A stretch of DNA of 64,000 bases, taken from positions 1-64,000 of the forward strand of contig JABLXV010000009.1 of NCBI GenBank assembly GCA_013177895.1, in the 5' to 3' direction. Origin of the DNA: Brevinematales bacterium. GTDB lineage: Bacteria > Spirochaetota > Brevinematia > Brevinematales > GWF1-51-8. The notes below the pieces were generated by a model. That model worked only from the letters and a program-made list of their open reading frames with translations, did no database searches and was not told the origin of the DNA. Shown piece by piece: positions 15,520-24,509 of the stretch. How positions within the stretch are numbered: position 1 is the first letter of the stretch; each line of letters opens with the position of its first letter. A program made the translations under genes and the position numbers.

Positions 15520-17232
15520 TTACACCTTCCCGAACACCCGCATCGCCATATCGAGGACGTCGTCCACCGATTTCTCGTCGGCCGTCCCGGAATAGGCGTT
15601 CCGGCTGCAAGCGTCGTAAATATCCTTCAACCCCGATAAAACCTCGTCGGGCAAATCTTTCTTTTTCAGTTCGTCCAATATCTCGCTGAATTTCAGCCCG
15701 GCGGGGAGTCCCCGCTTATCGGTGATATAATAGAACAAGCCCTTCTGGAGCGCGAGGTAGAATTCCTTATAACGGCGGTTCTTCAGGTTCTCGCGGGATT
15801 CGGACAGGTACTTCGACAATCGGCTGTTCGCGAGGAACCTGCGGGAGTAGCCCGTATCGGACGACATTTTCCGCATATGCAATCCGTAGAAACGCGACAG
15901 GAGCGGGAGGACTCCGAACACGATAATCACCATCCACACGAACGGGGAAAGGGGGCTGCCGTTCCGGTCGATCAGGCCGTCGAGCGGTTTCGGGTCGAAT
16001 GTGCGAACCTCGGTCAAAACACCCGCTCCCTCGACGACATCGAAACTGAACTCAGGGAGTTCCGCTTTATTCGGGATAACCCCGAGGCTGTAATACGACA
16101 GCTTCAGTCCGGGGACTGTGAACTTCCCGGGTTTCTGCGCGAGGATGGTATATTTCACGGTCTGGACGAACCACGGCAGTCCGTTCCGCCATTCCTTGAA
16201 TCCGGTCGACGTCTGCGGTGTGGAGATAAATAACCCCGGTACGGTCAGGTTCTTATACGGGTTGGCGAGCACCTTGAGGTTTCCGTTGCCCTCCATCACT
16301 AGGGTGACTTCGAGCATTTTCCCTACCGCGACTGTGTCGGTGGAGACGCTGATGCGGATTTGGAAGTCTCCGATATAGGACAATCCCGCGTCGTCGGAGA
16401 TTTTATAGGAATCGACGCCGATATTCTCGGCCATCAGCCGGAGATGCCCGTAGGAGGTGACCGCGACAATCTGCGGGGGCATGATCCCGAGCGTACCGGC
16501 CTCGATCGGATAAGCCACGTATCGTTTGATGATCTTACCGTAGTACTGTTCCCCGCTGATCGTGACGCCGAATATATCGTTATTCGAAAGGAATTGCGTC
16601 AGGTCGTAGACCAGGAGTTTATCCACGCGGATAGGGGCGGTCTCGACATACTGCCCCTCGAGAATCTCCTTAGTCGATGAGAACGCGATCGCGTCGAGCA
16701 TCAGCGGCTGTCCGGTGAATACCCCGTTCTTCGCGGGCACGAGCCGCAGGAATACTTCCGGTACTTTGGGTTTGTTGTCCTTGAACATCTGGTCGAACAT
16801 CGCGAACGGGTCGTTACCGGAACTCCCGCCGGATTGTACCGAACCCTCGACCACCTTGATCTCGAACGGTTTCGTGGTGTAGGTCTCCCCGTCGATCAGG
16901 ATAGAGAACGAGCCGACCTTGATCGTGCCCTTCGTCTTAGGGACGAAGACGAACGTATAGCTCATCTCGACCGTCTGCGAAATCTGCCCGTTGATGATGG
17001 TGGTGGTGAATCCCGATGTGACCATCGGCCCCTTGAGGCGGTACGCGTTTGATTTGGGGGTGGCGATATCGTCGGCTTTCCTGTCGAGGGTGATCGTGAT
17101 ATTCGCCTGATCGTTAATACCGATCTCCTTGGAGTCGACCGAAAACTGGATTTTCGGCGCGGCGGGGTAAATGGTGTTTGTAAAAAGCAGAAGATATAAC
17201 GGGAACAGTATTTTCAGGAGTTTTGGTTTCAT
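15520..17232 (-). CDS. batD: BatD family protein (oxygen-tolerance protein)
   Basis: 570 residues: signal peptide, tandem beta-sandwich domains (about 25-420), one membrane helix near 435-455 (FVWMVIIVFGVLPLLS) and a cytoplasmic C-terminal helical part. The opening PKIQFSVDSKEIGINDQANI and GPMVTSGFTTTIINGQISQT are typical of BatD, a membrane protein usually encoded with BatA, BatB and MoxR ATPases in the Bacteroides aerotolerance cluster. None of those partners lies here, so this copy stands alone. A strong promoter is at 17262-17290. The biochemical role is unknown. Confidence 0.85.
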   Translation of the reverse strand: MKPKLLKILFPLYLLLFTNTIYPAAPKIQFSVDSKEIGINDQANITITLDRKADDIATPKSNAYRLKGPMVTSGFTTTIINGQISQTVEMSYTFVFVPKTKGTIKVGSFSILIDGETYTTKPFEIKVVEGSVQSGGSSGNDPFAMFDQMFKDNKPKVPEVFLRLVPAKNGVFTGQPLMLDAIAFSSTKEILEGQYVETAPIRVDKLLVYDLTQFLSNNDIFGVTISGEQYYGKIIKRYVAYPIEAGTLGIMPPQIVAVTSYGHLRLMAENIGVDSYKISDDAGLSYIGDFQIRISVSTDTVAVGKMLEVTLVMEGNGNLKVLANPYKNLTVPGLFISTPQTSTGFKEWRNGLPWFVQTVKYTILAQKPGKFTVPGLKLSYYSLGVIPNKAELPEFSFDVVEGAGVLTEVRTFDPKPLDGLIDRNGSPLSPFVWMVIIVFGVLPLLSRFYGLHMRKMSSDTGYSRRFLANSRLSKYLSESRENLKNRRYKEFYLALQKGLFYYITDKRGLPAGLKFSEILDELKKKDLPDEVLSGLKDIYDACSRNAYSGTADEKSVDDVLDMAMRVFGKV

Positions 17233-17261
17233 CGGTTACCTCACGGAATCAGTACGGTTTC

Positions 17262-17290
17262 AGTATAAACAGACGGGGCGGATTTGTCAA
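17262..17290 (-). promoter_or_regulatory. sigma-70-type promoter for batD
   Basis: Minus-strand TTGACA (17290-17285), a 17-base spacer and TATACT (17267-17262), 30 bases upstream of the batD start. The -35 is a perfect consensus. Confidence 0.65.
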
Positions 17291-17311
17291 AGGGCGGGGA
17301 TATCCGGGGAA

Positions 17312-17782
17312 TTACTCCTTTTCAATCTCTTTCTTTATTTTATTTTTAAGTGCGCCGACTATATTGTCGAAACCGAACTCGAGGTCTTTGAGTATCAATT
17401 TGCGTTTCTCGCCCTCCAGTCGATTGATCGCGGCGAGAACCATGTCCGGTTCCGAGAGGTACATATCGCCCAAAATCCAACGCGGAGCCTCGGCGGCGGA
17501 GTTCCGGGTCGAAACGAGAAATTGAATATAGAGGTCAAGTAACGATACGTCCTTATTCTTACAGACGAGTTTTTTTATTTGATCTAAGCTCGGGTAGAGC
17601 ACATCGTCGTAATTCTTGTGTATTTTCTCATGCCATTCTTTATTGACAGACCCTACCTGATAGTTCTCATAAAGTTTGATATGGTCTTTCAGGATTTTTT
17701 CCGCGTCGTTATGCGTCAGTTCCTTCGCGAAGGAAAAAGACGCGATAAAGAGGAAAAATAGAATATATGGAAATCTTATCAT
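17312..17782 (-). CDS. secreted protein of unknown function
   Basis: 156 residues. A clear signal peptide (FPYILFFLFIASFSFA, cleavage near residue 19) is followed by a mostly helical, charged domain with one cysteine (VCKNKD). No recognised family. It lies 50 bases downstream of a lipoprotein gene on the same strand and 79 bases upstream of batD, so it may be cotranscribed with the lipoprotein. Ribosome site upstream of the ATG is weak. Confidence 0.6.
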   Translation of the reverse strand: MIRFPYILFFLFIASFSFAKELTHNDAEKILKDHIKLYENYQVGSVNKEWHEKIHKNYDDVLYPSLDQIKKLVCKNKDVSLLDLYIQFLVSTRNSAAEAPRWILGDMYLSEPDMVLAAINRLEGEKRKLILKDLEFGFDNIVGALKNKIKKEIEKE

Positions 17783-17832
17783 ACGCTACGCCCTGCTTTT
17801 ATCGCGAATTTTTCATCTATTTATCCATCCGC

Positions 17833-18357
17833 CTATTTACCGCCGGAAAGTTCCGCGATATTTTCCTTAAACTCCGCGATTTTCAGGAGGGTATTGTTGG
17901 TTACTTTATAGACCAGTATGGCGTTACGGGTTGTCCCGTTATAGGCGACGAGAACTTCCTTTCCGGGGATACCGTCGACATTAAGCGCGACAAGCAGGTT
18001 ATCGTCGGGAATAGATACCGGAAGTATCAGGTTGGTCACCGGGTACGATGGGAAACCGACAGGGTGATTATCCCCAATAGTTTCGATAGTTATCCTGTTT
18101 GTAAGAATCCACTTATCCTCGTTCAGGAGGTACAGGTTAAGCCGGTAGACCTTATCCTCGCCCTCCTCGACCATCGCCGCCTCGTCCTTTTTATCGCCGT
18201 TGAGGTCGTCCAGCACATAGAGGAACATATGCTTCAGGACAACCCCGAGATAATCGTCGGCGATCACGGCGTACTTAGGCTGGGACTCGGTCTGGGTCTT
18301 GGGTTTGTCCTGCGTACACCCTGTAACCAGCAATACCGCTAATAAGAAATAACGCAT
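17833..18357 (-). CDS. lipoprotein with a calcium-loop-like repeat
   Basis: 174 residues. N-terminus with lipobox LLVTGC (Cys at about 14) predicts lipid anchoring. The body is beta-rich, with DDLNGDKKDEAAM resembling a DxNxDxxxE calcium loop of FG-GAP or VCBS-type repeats, then two similar strand-rich stretches ending in VDGIPGKEVLVAY. Such proteins often record structural or binding functions in the envelope. The start has GGGAGG six bases before it, and a consensus promoter lies at 18387-18414. Specific role unknown. Confidence 0.65.
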   Translation of the reverse strand: MRYFLLAVLLVTGCTQDKPKTQTESQPKYAVIADDYLGVVLKHMFLYVLDDLNGDKKDEAAMVEEGEDKVYRLNLYLLNEDKWILTNRITIETIGDNHPVGFPSYPVTNLILPVSIPDDNLLVALNVDGIPGKEVLVAYNGTTRNAILVYKVTNNTLLKIAEFKENIAELSGGK

Positions 18358-18386
18358 TCGGCGCCTCCCCCTATCATGATGGAATG

Positions 18387-18414
18387 ATTATAATACATGG
18401 GATTGATATGTCAA
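18387..18414 (-). promoter_or_regulatory. sigma-70-type promoter for the lipoprotein gene at 18357
   Basis: Minus-strand TTGACA (18414-18409) and TATAAT (18392-18387), both perfect consensus hexamers, 16 bases apart, 30 bases upstream of the start. Confidence 0.68.
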
Positions 18415-18475
18415 GTACGGGGGTTAAAAACGCTGAGTGGAATAATCGTTCCATCTATCGAGGGTATCCCTGAGT

Positions 18476-18685
18476 TTAACCCATCGCCCGCGCGCGGAGG
18501 AAAAAGAGTACTCCGGCCGCCGCAAGAAGGATGATAGTCGAGACCGGGGTGAAGGAGCACTTAGCCTTGTACCCGAGCAGGCAGGCCTTGGAAGCGCCGG
18601 GGCTGGGTATCAGGGTCAATCCGCCCAGTACCAGCAGGATAATCGCGATCGTGAACAATGTCGACGCGGTTTTTTCTGCGCCCAT
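18476..18685 (-). CDS. small two-helix membrane protein
   Basis: 69 residues with two hydrophobic helices (about 9-27 and 46-63) separated by a loop with two cysteines (KACLLGYKAKCSF). Similar short proteins with a conserved cysteine pair occur in anaerobes, but I cannot name the family. AAGGAGG precedes the ATG. Downstream of the flavodoxin gene by 17 bases and on the same strand, so likely in the same transcript. Confidence 0.65.
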   Translation of the reverse strand: MGAEKTASTLFTIAIILLVLGGLTLIPSPGASKACLLGYKAKCSFTPVSTIILLAAAGVLFFLRARAMG

Positions 18686-18702
18686 CGGCCGTCCTCCTTA
18701 AC

Positions 18703-19173
18703 CTAATAAAATAACGCGCTCAGGGTGTTTACCGCGTCGGCGATCTGTTTGCTCCGGCTGAAACTCCCCCAATGTACGATCGCGTTCCCCGGAACCTCCG
18801 CGCCCTTCGATTTCAGGATGCCCGTCATTTGCGCCATAGCCTGATTCCCGCCCCACGCGGAGAACGGGAAGAATTGGGTCAGCAGGCACGCGGCCTTTTT
18901 GCCCGAGAACGAACGGATCCCGTTCAAGTACGCCGCCATCGCGGGCGAAAGTTTACCCCCTCTGACGGACGCGCAGAGTACCAACGCGTCGTATTTATCT
19001 ATCGACGGGCTTGTCTGGAGTCGGACGCTTTGCGCATCGTAGACCTGCTCGTCGACAGGTATTACCTTCCCGATCTCGGCGGAATGCCCTCCCGCGATAA
19101 GCTTCTCCTGTATTTTCAGCGCAACCGACAGCGTATTACCGGTCTTGGAATGCACGATGATGCCGATTTTCAT
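18703..19173 (-). CDS. flavodoxin-domain protein
   Basis: 156 residues covering one flavodoxin fold. The FMN phosphate loop is HSKTGNTLSVA (8-18); DALVLCASVRGGKLSP forms the second flavin loop region and LLTQFFPFSAWGG the third. It probably carries electrons, or acts as an FMN-dependent reductase-like protein. It is preceded by a GGAG site and lies 8 bases downstream of a lipoprotein with a similar fold. Electron-transfer use fits the ferredoxin-linked metabolism seen elsewhere, but no specific partner is shown. Confidence 0.82.
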   Translation of the reverse strand: MKIGIIVHSKTGNTLSVALKIQEKLIAGGHSAEIGKVIPVDEQVYDAQSVRLQTSPSIDKYDALVLCASVRGGKLSPAMAAYLNGIRSFSGKKAACLLTQFFPFSAWGGNQAMAQMTGILKSKGAEVPGNAIVHWGSFSRSKQIADAVNTLSALFY

Positions 19174-19181
19174 ATTTACTC

Positions 19182-19700
19182 CTATTCCGCTATGCCGGTA
19201 ATTTTCATCACTTTCGCGGATATAGCTTTCTCGGTATTCTTGAGTACCGTTTCATCCTCCGACGATGCCGATGTGATCGCGTCTATTTTCGACTGGTCGA
19301 GACCCTCGCCGTAGGGCGCCGCGAAAAGGTGGTACATCGAGACATAGACGATTTTCGGGGAGTAGTTGTTTGCGATAATATACTCTGGCGCGGGTTTCAG
19401 CGTGTGAAACGCCTCGATACTGGAGAGCAGGACGACCGCGTCGTAATCGGAGGGACTGTGTTTTACCGCGTTGGAGATCGAATCGACGGTGACGGCGATA
19501 TCCCGTGAGTTCAGGTCTGCGACCAGCGCGTCGATCAGCCGCAATTTAAAGTCGCTCCTGTAGGAAAGGATGCATACCCTGACTTGGGAGTCTCCGGCGG
19601 GATAATTTTGCAGAATCACGGGCTTTGCCGTATAGGGTTTCGACCCGCACCCCGCGAGCGTAATCATGGAAACGATACCGATAAGAAATAGATACTTCAT
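19182..19700 (-). CDS. lipoprotein with a flavodoxin-like fold
   Basis: 172 residues from the ATG at 19700, which has GGAGG five bases upstream; an in-frame upstream ATG lacks such a site. Lipobox ITLAGC (Cys at about 17). The body begins VRVCILSYRSDFKLRLIDAL, with DYDAVVLLSSIEAF and KIVYVSMYHLFAAPYGEG, an alternating strand-helix pattern like a flavodoxin but without the canonical T/S-x-T-GNT loop. It may be a flavodoxin relative that has lost or altered cofactor binding. It lies directly upstream of the flavodoxin gene and probably shares its transcript. Confidence 0.65.
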   Translation of the reverse strand: MKYLFLIGIVSMITLAGCGSKPYTAKPVILQNYPAGDSQVRVCILSYRSDFKLRLIDALVADLNSRDIAVTVDSISNAVKHSPSDYDAVVLLSSIEAFHTLKPAPEYIIANNYSPKIVYVSMYHLFAAPYGEGLDQSKIDAITSASSEDETVLKNTEKAISAKVMKITGIAE

Positions 19701-19743
19701 AGTTCCTCCATTATATTTAAACAGCAATCTTTGAAAACCCCGG

Positions 19744-20229
19744 TTACTTTTCCGGTGTTCCCGGCTGTTTCCGCAGATGCAGGCGGTAATAAATATATAC
19801 CGCTATCCCGGCGAGAAGCGACGCGATATCGACGATGATCGCCACAGTCATATCCCGGTACAGCCCGAGCCCGATCTTGGGCGAGCCTTCGAGAAATAAC
19901 GGGATATCCGGCTGAAGGTCTCCCCCCGCCATCGGGTGCGTGATAAAATCGATGATCCAATGGCTGAACACCGCCGCGCCCATGACAATACCCCCGCGCG
20001 GGCTTTTCATAATCACCCCGGCGGCCGCCCCAACTGTGATCGACCACACCGCCGACATAAATAACCCGTGCGTCCACGCCAGAATACTCTCGCTTCCGAC
20101 GGAGAACGCCATCAACGCGAAGCAGACCAAATCCAGAAACATCCCCGCCGCGACTAATACCCCCACCGGGACTTTGGGGGCGAGGGGTTTCATCGCAAAC
20201 CCGGCTCCCATATGCGCGAAAAATGCCAT
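19744..20229 (-). CDS. multi-spanning membrane protein, YdjM/DUF457-like
   Basis: 161 residues with four or five hydrophobic segments. The first residues MAFFAHMGAGFAMKPLAP and the internal GAAVFSHWIIDFITHP resemble the conserved His/Asp motifs of the YdjM family of predicted membrane-bound metal-dependent hydrolases. The biochemical activity of the family is unproven. A GGAGGAAGC site precedes the ATG. It is the first of a run of minus-strand genes (membrane protein, lipoprotein, flavodoxin, small membrane protein), with a 44-base gap to the next. Confidence 0.68.
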   Translation of the reverse strand: MAFFAHMGAGFAMKPLAPKVPVGVLVAAGMFLDLVCFALMAFSVGSESILAWTHGLFMSAVWSITVGAAAGVIMKSPRGGIVMGAAVFSHWIIDFITHPMAGGDLQPDIPLFLEGSPKIGLGLYRDMTVAIIVDIASLLAGIAVYIYYRLHLRKQPGTPEK

Positions 20230-20258
20230 TGCTTCCTCCTGATTATTCTATATTATTG

Positions 20259-20975
20259 CTAGACCTTCCGCGATGCGGATTTGTTCAGGCGGACGAAATC
20301 GCGCGCCATAAATACCAGCCATACGATCGTCGGGATAAGCGAAAGCATCGAGACCCAGATCCCGATCGTGCCCGCAGTCGGGGGAATGAACATCATCGAA
20401 GCGGTAATAATCCCCGTGACCGCGACGGGCTTTCGGAAAAAACGGCTCCGCAGCATGAGGATCGAGATGATTAAAGTGGTAGTCGCGCCCAGGATATAGC
20501 TGATATCGAACGTCGATCCGTTGTAGATAGCGAGCAGGGTCTGTCCCGCCGCGAGGAGCGCGTTTTTCTGCGCGTCCGTGGCCGCCGCGAAGTACTGATC
20601 GCTGAGCGACATCATTGTGAACGTCGCCTCGCGCGATACGATATAGAGGACAATACTTACTATTCCGAGGATCAGGGCGAGGGTCGACCATGACTTCTCA
20701 TCCCGCCGGAGAACGACGTAGATCGCTATGTACATCGGGATGATCAGCAGATAGTCGATGGTCAGCAGGAGATCGAGGTCCAAGAGGCCGAGGAGCCTGT
20801 TCTGCTGGAATAACGTGAAGAAATCGATCACAGTCTGCGGCGGCGGGGAGACCATAAAGATCACAGCCTGCACGGGGATGACCGCGATCATATAAATCGC
20901 CGCGAAGATGGCGAATTTGAAAATACCCTTCCACTCCGCGATGTCGGGGAACGATTCCTGAAAATTGACGCTCAT
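20259..20975 (-). CDS. integral membrane protein, possibly DUF4386
   Basis: 238 residues from the ATG at 20975, which has a strong GAAGGAGG site; a longer in-frame reading has none. Six or seven hydrophobic segments. The middle motif LSDQYFAAATDAQKNALLAA followed by LLAIYNGSTFDISYILGA is typical of a membrane family of unknown function that I would place in or near DUF4386 (not certain). It lies 73 bases downstream of a membrane-anchored LuxR-type regulator on the same strand, a pairing that suggests the regulator controls it or senses through it. Confidence 0.7.
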   Translation of the reverse strand: MSVNFQESFPDIAEWKGIFKFAIFAAIYMIAVIPVQAVIFMVSPPPQTVIDFFTLFQQNRLLGLLDLDLLLTIDYLLIIPMYIAIYVVLRRDEKSWSTLALILGIVSIVLYIVSREATFTMMSLSDQYFAAATDAQKNALLAAGQTLLAIYNGSTFDISYILGATTTLIISILMLRSRFFRKPVAVTGIITASMMFIPPTAGTIGIWVSMLSLIPTIVWLVFMARDFVRLNKSASRKV

Positions 20976-21048
20976 TCTTTCCTCCTTCGGATTGTTAAGC
21001 GTATATATATTACCTGATGCCGGGGAGAAAAGCAATAGGTATTTAATC

Positions 21049-21978
21049 CTATAATGAGTGATCTTTGATGAGATTGAGGAGTTCCATCTTATTACCGGAG
21101 CCGGTTTTCTGGTAAATATTGTAGATATGGTTGTTTACCGTCTTGAACGAACGGAACAGCTTCGCGCTGATCTCCTTGATCGACAGCCCGCTCAGGAGAA
21201 GTTCTATGATCTCCTTCTCGCGCGCGGTCAGCGAATATTTCTCCATGAAACTCCCGCCGATCTCGATTTTTTCCATAATCGACGGGGTTTTGATAAAAAA
21301 GTACTTGGCAGCGAAGACGACGCTCACGATATTGATCGCGAGGTAAAGGAGGTTGCGCCCCAGCATAATCAGCGTCGGGTTGCCCGTAACAATGATGATC
21401 GAGGTCTGGATGGGGATATCGATTAAAATCACGAGCGCGAGCGCTTTCAGCGCCTTCCGCAGGTCGGGATTGTCCATCTTTTTCAGGTTCAGGAATATCA
21501 GGATGCAATACCCGATAAACGACAGGAAAAGGATACCCAGATTTGCGCCGAAGGAAATATTCAGAAACGGCGGGTATACAATAGCGGGCTTGCCGGAGTT
21601 ATAGACTGCCGCGATAACCGCCGACGCGAAGATGATCAGCCACGGCAGTCCGACTATCGCCTTCTTCGCCGGCGTGAGGGGCTTTTTCATAATCCCGTTA
21701 GCGAAAAGGGTGAAGGTGAGATTGATAATCGAGATAAAAAGCGCGAAGATCAGCGTACCGGTAATCTGGTAAAGCGCGTTACTCCCGGTGTAGACGAAAT
21801 AGGTGACATAACTGAAGAACGTGGTGAAGGATACGGTAAGGGTGGTGCTGAATATGAATAACGAATAGCTCAGGATGGGTTTTATCCGGTACTTCAGATA
21901 CAGCAGGAATCCCAACAGGGCGGTGATAATGCCCGATAAGAGACAGATAAAATGAATGAAGATATCGAGATGCTTCAT
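21049..21978 (-). CDS. membrane-anchored LuxR-type transcriptional regulator
   Basis: 309 residues. Seven hydrophobic segments occupy residues about 5-240; the C-terminal 65 residues are a LuxR/GerE helix-turn-helix: LTAREKEIIELLLSGLSIKE, then ISAKLFRSFKTVNNHIYNIY. No receiver domain is present, so activation is probably not by phosphorelay; a signal sensed in or at the membrane is a reasonable inference. It resembles the regulator at 43592-44563 in architecture. The ATG is preceded by GGGG about 5 bases upstream. Confidence 0.82.
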   Translation of the reverse strand: MKHLDIFIHFICLLSGIITALLGFLLYLKYRIKPILSYSLFIFSTTLTVSFTTFFSYVTYFVYTGSNALYQITGTLIFALFISIINLTFTLFANGIMKKPLTPAKKAIVGLPWLIIFASAVIAAVYNSGKPAIVYPPFLNISFGANLGILFLSFIGYCILIFLNLKKMDNPDLRKALKALALVILIDIPIQTSIIIVTGNPTLIMLGRNLLYLAINIVSVVFAAKYFFIKTPSIMEKIEIGGSFMEKYSLTAREKEIIELLLSGLSIKEISAKLFRSFKTVNNHIYNIYQKTGSGNKMELLNLIKDHSL

Positions 21979-22169
21979 AAAATCCCCGCGATCGAGAATT
22001 GTTTACGGAAAATGCGTCTTCACGGATAACCGGACTCAATAGTATTTTAATGGTTATATTATAGAAGCAAACGGCCTAAACGGCAATATTTTCCGTCGGC
22101 GCGTCAGATGTAAGTATTTTAAAAATATCACAAATATACTCTTTTTGAGCGGCGGTTCCCGTCCGTAAT

Positions 22170-22198
22170 TTGACTCTTTGCGGGGAATTCGTTAAAAT
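22170..22198 (+). promoter_or_regulatory. sigma-70-type promoter for the lytic transglycosylase gene
   Basis: TTGACT (22170-22175), 17-base spacer and TAAAAT (22193-22198), 53 bases before the ATG at 22251. The rest of the 21979-22250 gap shows nothing clear. Confidence 0.5.
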
Positions 22199-22250
22199 AA
22201 TCCACCTTAATTTTAAGAGATAGGGTAATATACCTACGAGGAGGCCTGCC

Positions 22251-24509
22251 ATGTTCGGTACCTTCCGCGGGGAGAAGTTCCTGAAACTTGAGTTCCTGAT
22301 AAGTGCCATTCTTCTCATGTCGGCTTTAGTCTTTTCATTTGAAAGCAAGAAATATAAAATTGACTCGACTATCGAAAAGAACTACGAACAACTGGTCGTG
22401 TTTAAAGACCTTTGCGCGAAGCTGGATAAATCCGGCGGTTCGCAGACGGAGATTCTCGATGTTATCGCCGGGCTGAATACGCTTAAAGAGGGAGATTTCG
22501 TCCTGAAGGGCGACGTCGAACTGACGCTCGCGTCGGCGTATGTGAAGCTCGGGGATACCCAGAAGGCGAAGGATATCCTCGGATACCTCGCCGGGAACGG
22601 GGACGATACGATCACCCGGGCGGACGCGGTGATGACGCTCGCGATGCGTTATATCAATAACGAGAAATCCCCTTCCGCCGCCATCGCGCTCCTGGAGAAG
22701 TACCGTTCGTACTTCAAGGGATACCGCACCGACGAGTATTACCTGACCCTCGCGCTCCAGTATAACGATATCGGAAATCCGGTGACCGCCGCGCAGTATA
22801 TATCGCTCGCGTCGTATATCCCCGATAACTACACCGACCTCTATAAACGTCTGACGACCCTGAACTGGGCGAATTATACCCGTGAGAACAAGCTGAAGAT
22901 TATCGCGATGTTCTACCGGCTGGGCCTCCTGAAGGACGCGACCGACCTGATCGGGCAGTACATCGCGGAATTCAACCCGCACCCCAAGGAGGCGGAGACG
23001 CTTCTATTGGAACTGGTCACGCAGACGACGAAACCCTATGTAGCCGACCTGCTCGACCGTCTGGCGAAAAATCCGCAGTACGAGGCGGTCGCCGGGGAAA
23101 TGAAACCGTTCCTTTCCGGTACCGCCGGGACTCTGCAAAGCGATTCCGCGAAAGTGCGCGGCGCGTATTACTACGGTCTCCTGTCCGGGTTGTCCGGCAT
23201 CAAGAGCTATAATTCCTCGCTCGCCATGCAGTACTACTCGAAGTTCCTCGACGGCGATATCGATATGGATTACGCCAAGAAGAACCTGACCCTCGCGATA
23301 CGCAACCTGCTCGCCTATAAAAAATATGCCGATATCACGAATATCACGATGCAGACATACCGGAAGCTGGGGATCGAAAACGGCCCCGATGGTATCGAGA
23401 AAGGTATTTCGTTCTGGAACGGATACAGTCTGTACCGTTACGGGAAATACGACCTCGCGTTGAAGGAGTTCGAGAAATCGATCGCGGCGCGCCCGGACGA
23501 TTATTTCGCCGAGAACGCGAAGGACTATATTTTGAAGGTGTTGAAGGAACAGAAGCTCTCCCTCGAGGAATACCTCAGCCGTCTGGAGTATCTGTATATC
23601 ACCGTGACCGACGCGAACCAGAAACTCTTCTACGCGAAGGTGCTTTTCTCGTTCAGGAAGGGTTACGGTAAGGAAATACTCCGCGAGAAAATTATCGGCC
23701 TGATATCGAAACAGTCATACAACCCTATTTATACCTATACCGACGACCTGATCCGGGCGTTCCAGATGAACGCGAACTATACCAAGTTCGTGATCTATAT
23801 GCGCATCGGATTCGAGGATAAGGCCAAGGCGATCCTCTCATCGGCGGGCATCAACGATCCGCTGGTGCAGCAATTCTTCATCCTCCGCGAGTATATCTCC
23901 TACCGGAATTTCGATTACGCCGCGTCTTTCATGTGGGAGGAGACCCGGGATTCGTCCCTGAATGACAACTTCGCGTTCCTGCCGAAAGACCTCCGCATAT
24001 TGTACTACCCCCAGCCTTATGAGGGAGAGGTGCAGATGGCGTTGTCGCGTGTGATAAACGACCAGATCGATAAGAACCTGATCTACGCGATTATCCGCGC
24101 CGAGAGTCTCTATATGCCTAAGGCGCGTTCGTATGTCGGAGCGAAGGGTTTGATGCAGCTCATGCCCGCGACCGCGAACTGGATGTCCGCAAGCCTGCTC
24201 GGTAAAAAGGACGTGGACCTGTACGACACCGGTCTGAATATCCTGCTCGGTACGGCGTACCTCAGCGATAATATCAAGGCCTACGGGTATATCTCCGCTA
24301 TCGCGGCCTATAACAGCGGGTACTCGATCATCAAAAAGACTAAGGAACGGTACAGCCCCGATAACGAACTGATCCTGATGGAGATTATCCCGTATAAAGA
24401 AACGCGGGATTATATCATCAAGATACTGCGGAACTATTACCGTTATTCGGATATCTACGACAGCGAGCCGCTGAAGGTGAAATCCCCGCCGGTGAAGGCG
24501 ATTATTTGA
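22251..24509 (+). CDS. lytic murein transglycosylase with N-terminal TPR-like repeats
   Basis: 752 residues; GAGGAGG precedes the ATG. A hydrophobic N-terminal segment (about 12-28, FLISAILLMSALVFSF) is a signal anchor, so the enzyme acts in the periplasm. Residues 40-600 are helical TPR-like repeats, as in the U-shaped part of Slt70. The C-terminal SLT domain has the catalytic glutamate at about 618 in IIRAESLYMPKA, followed by GAKGLMQLMPATANWM and AAYNSGYSI. It cleaves peptidoglycan between MurNAc and GlcNAc, forming 1,6-anhydro ends. The last 10 codons are duplicated downstream in tandem. Confidence 0.88.
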   Translation: MFGTFRGEKFLKLEFLISAILLMSALVFSFESKKYKIDSTIEKNYEQLVVFKDLCAKLDKSGGSQTEILDVIAGLNTLKEGDFVLKGDVELTLASAYVKLGDTQKAKDILGYLAGNGDDTITRADAVMTLAMRYINNEKSPSAAIALLEKYRSYFKGYRTDEYYLTLALQYNDIGNPVTAAQYISLASYIPDNYTDLYKRLTTLNWANYTRENKLKIIAMFYRLGLLKDATDLIGQYIAEFNPHPKEAETLLLELVTQTTKPYVADLLDRLAKNPQYEAVAGEMKPFLSGTAGTLQSDSAKVRGAYYYGLLSGLSGIKSYNSSLAMQYYSKFLDGDIDMDYAKKNLTLAIRNLLAYKKYADITNITMQTYRKLGIENGPDGIEKGISFWNGYSLYRYGKYDLALKEFEKSIAARPDDYFAENAKDYILKVLKEQKLSLEEYLSRLEYLYITVTDANQKLFYAKVLFSFRKGYGKEILREKIIGLISKQSYNPIYTYTDDLIRAFQMNANYTKFVIYMRIGFEDKAKAILSSAGINDPLVQQFFILREYISYRNFDYAASFMWEETRDSSLNDNFAFLPKDLRILYYPQPYEGEVQMALSRVINDQIDKNLIYAIIRAESLYMPKARSYVGAKGLMQLMPATANWMSASLLGKKDVDLYDTGLNILLGTAYLSDNIKAYGYISAIAAYNSGYSIIKKTKERYSPDNELILMEIIPYKETRDYIIKILRNYYRYSDIYDSEPLKVKSPPVKAII

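Noticed and set aside
22076-22348. 90-codon minus-strand open frame upstream of the lytic transglycosylase
   Set aside because: It overlaps the transglycosylase promoter and start and has no homology I recognise or ribosome site.
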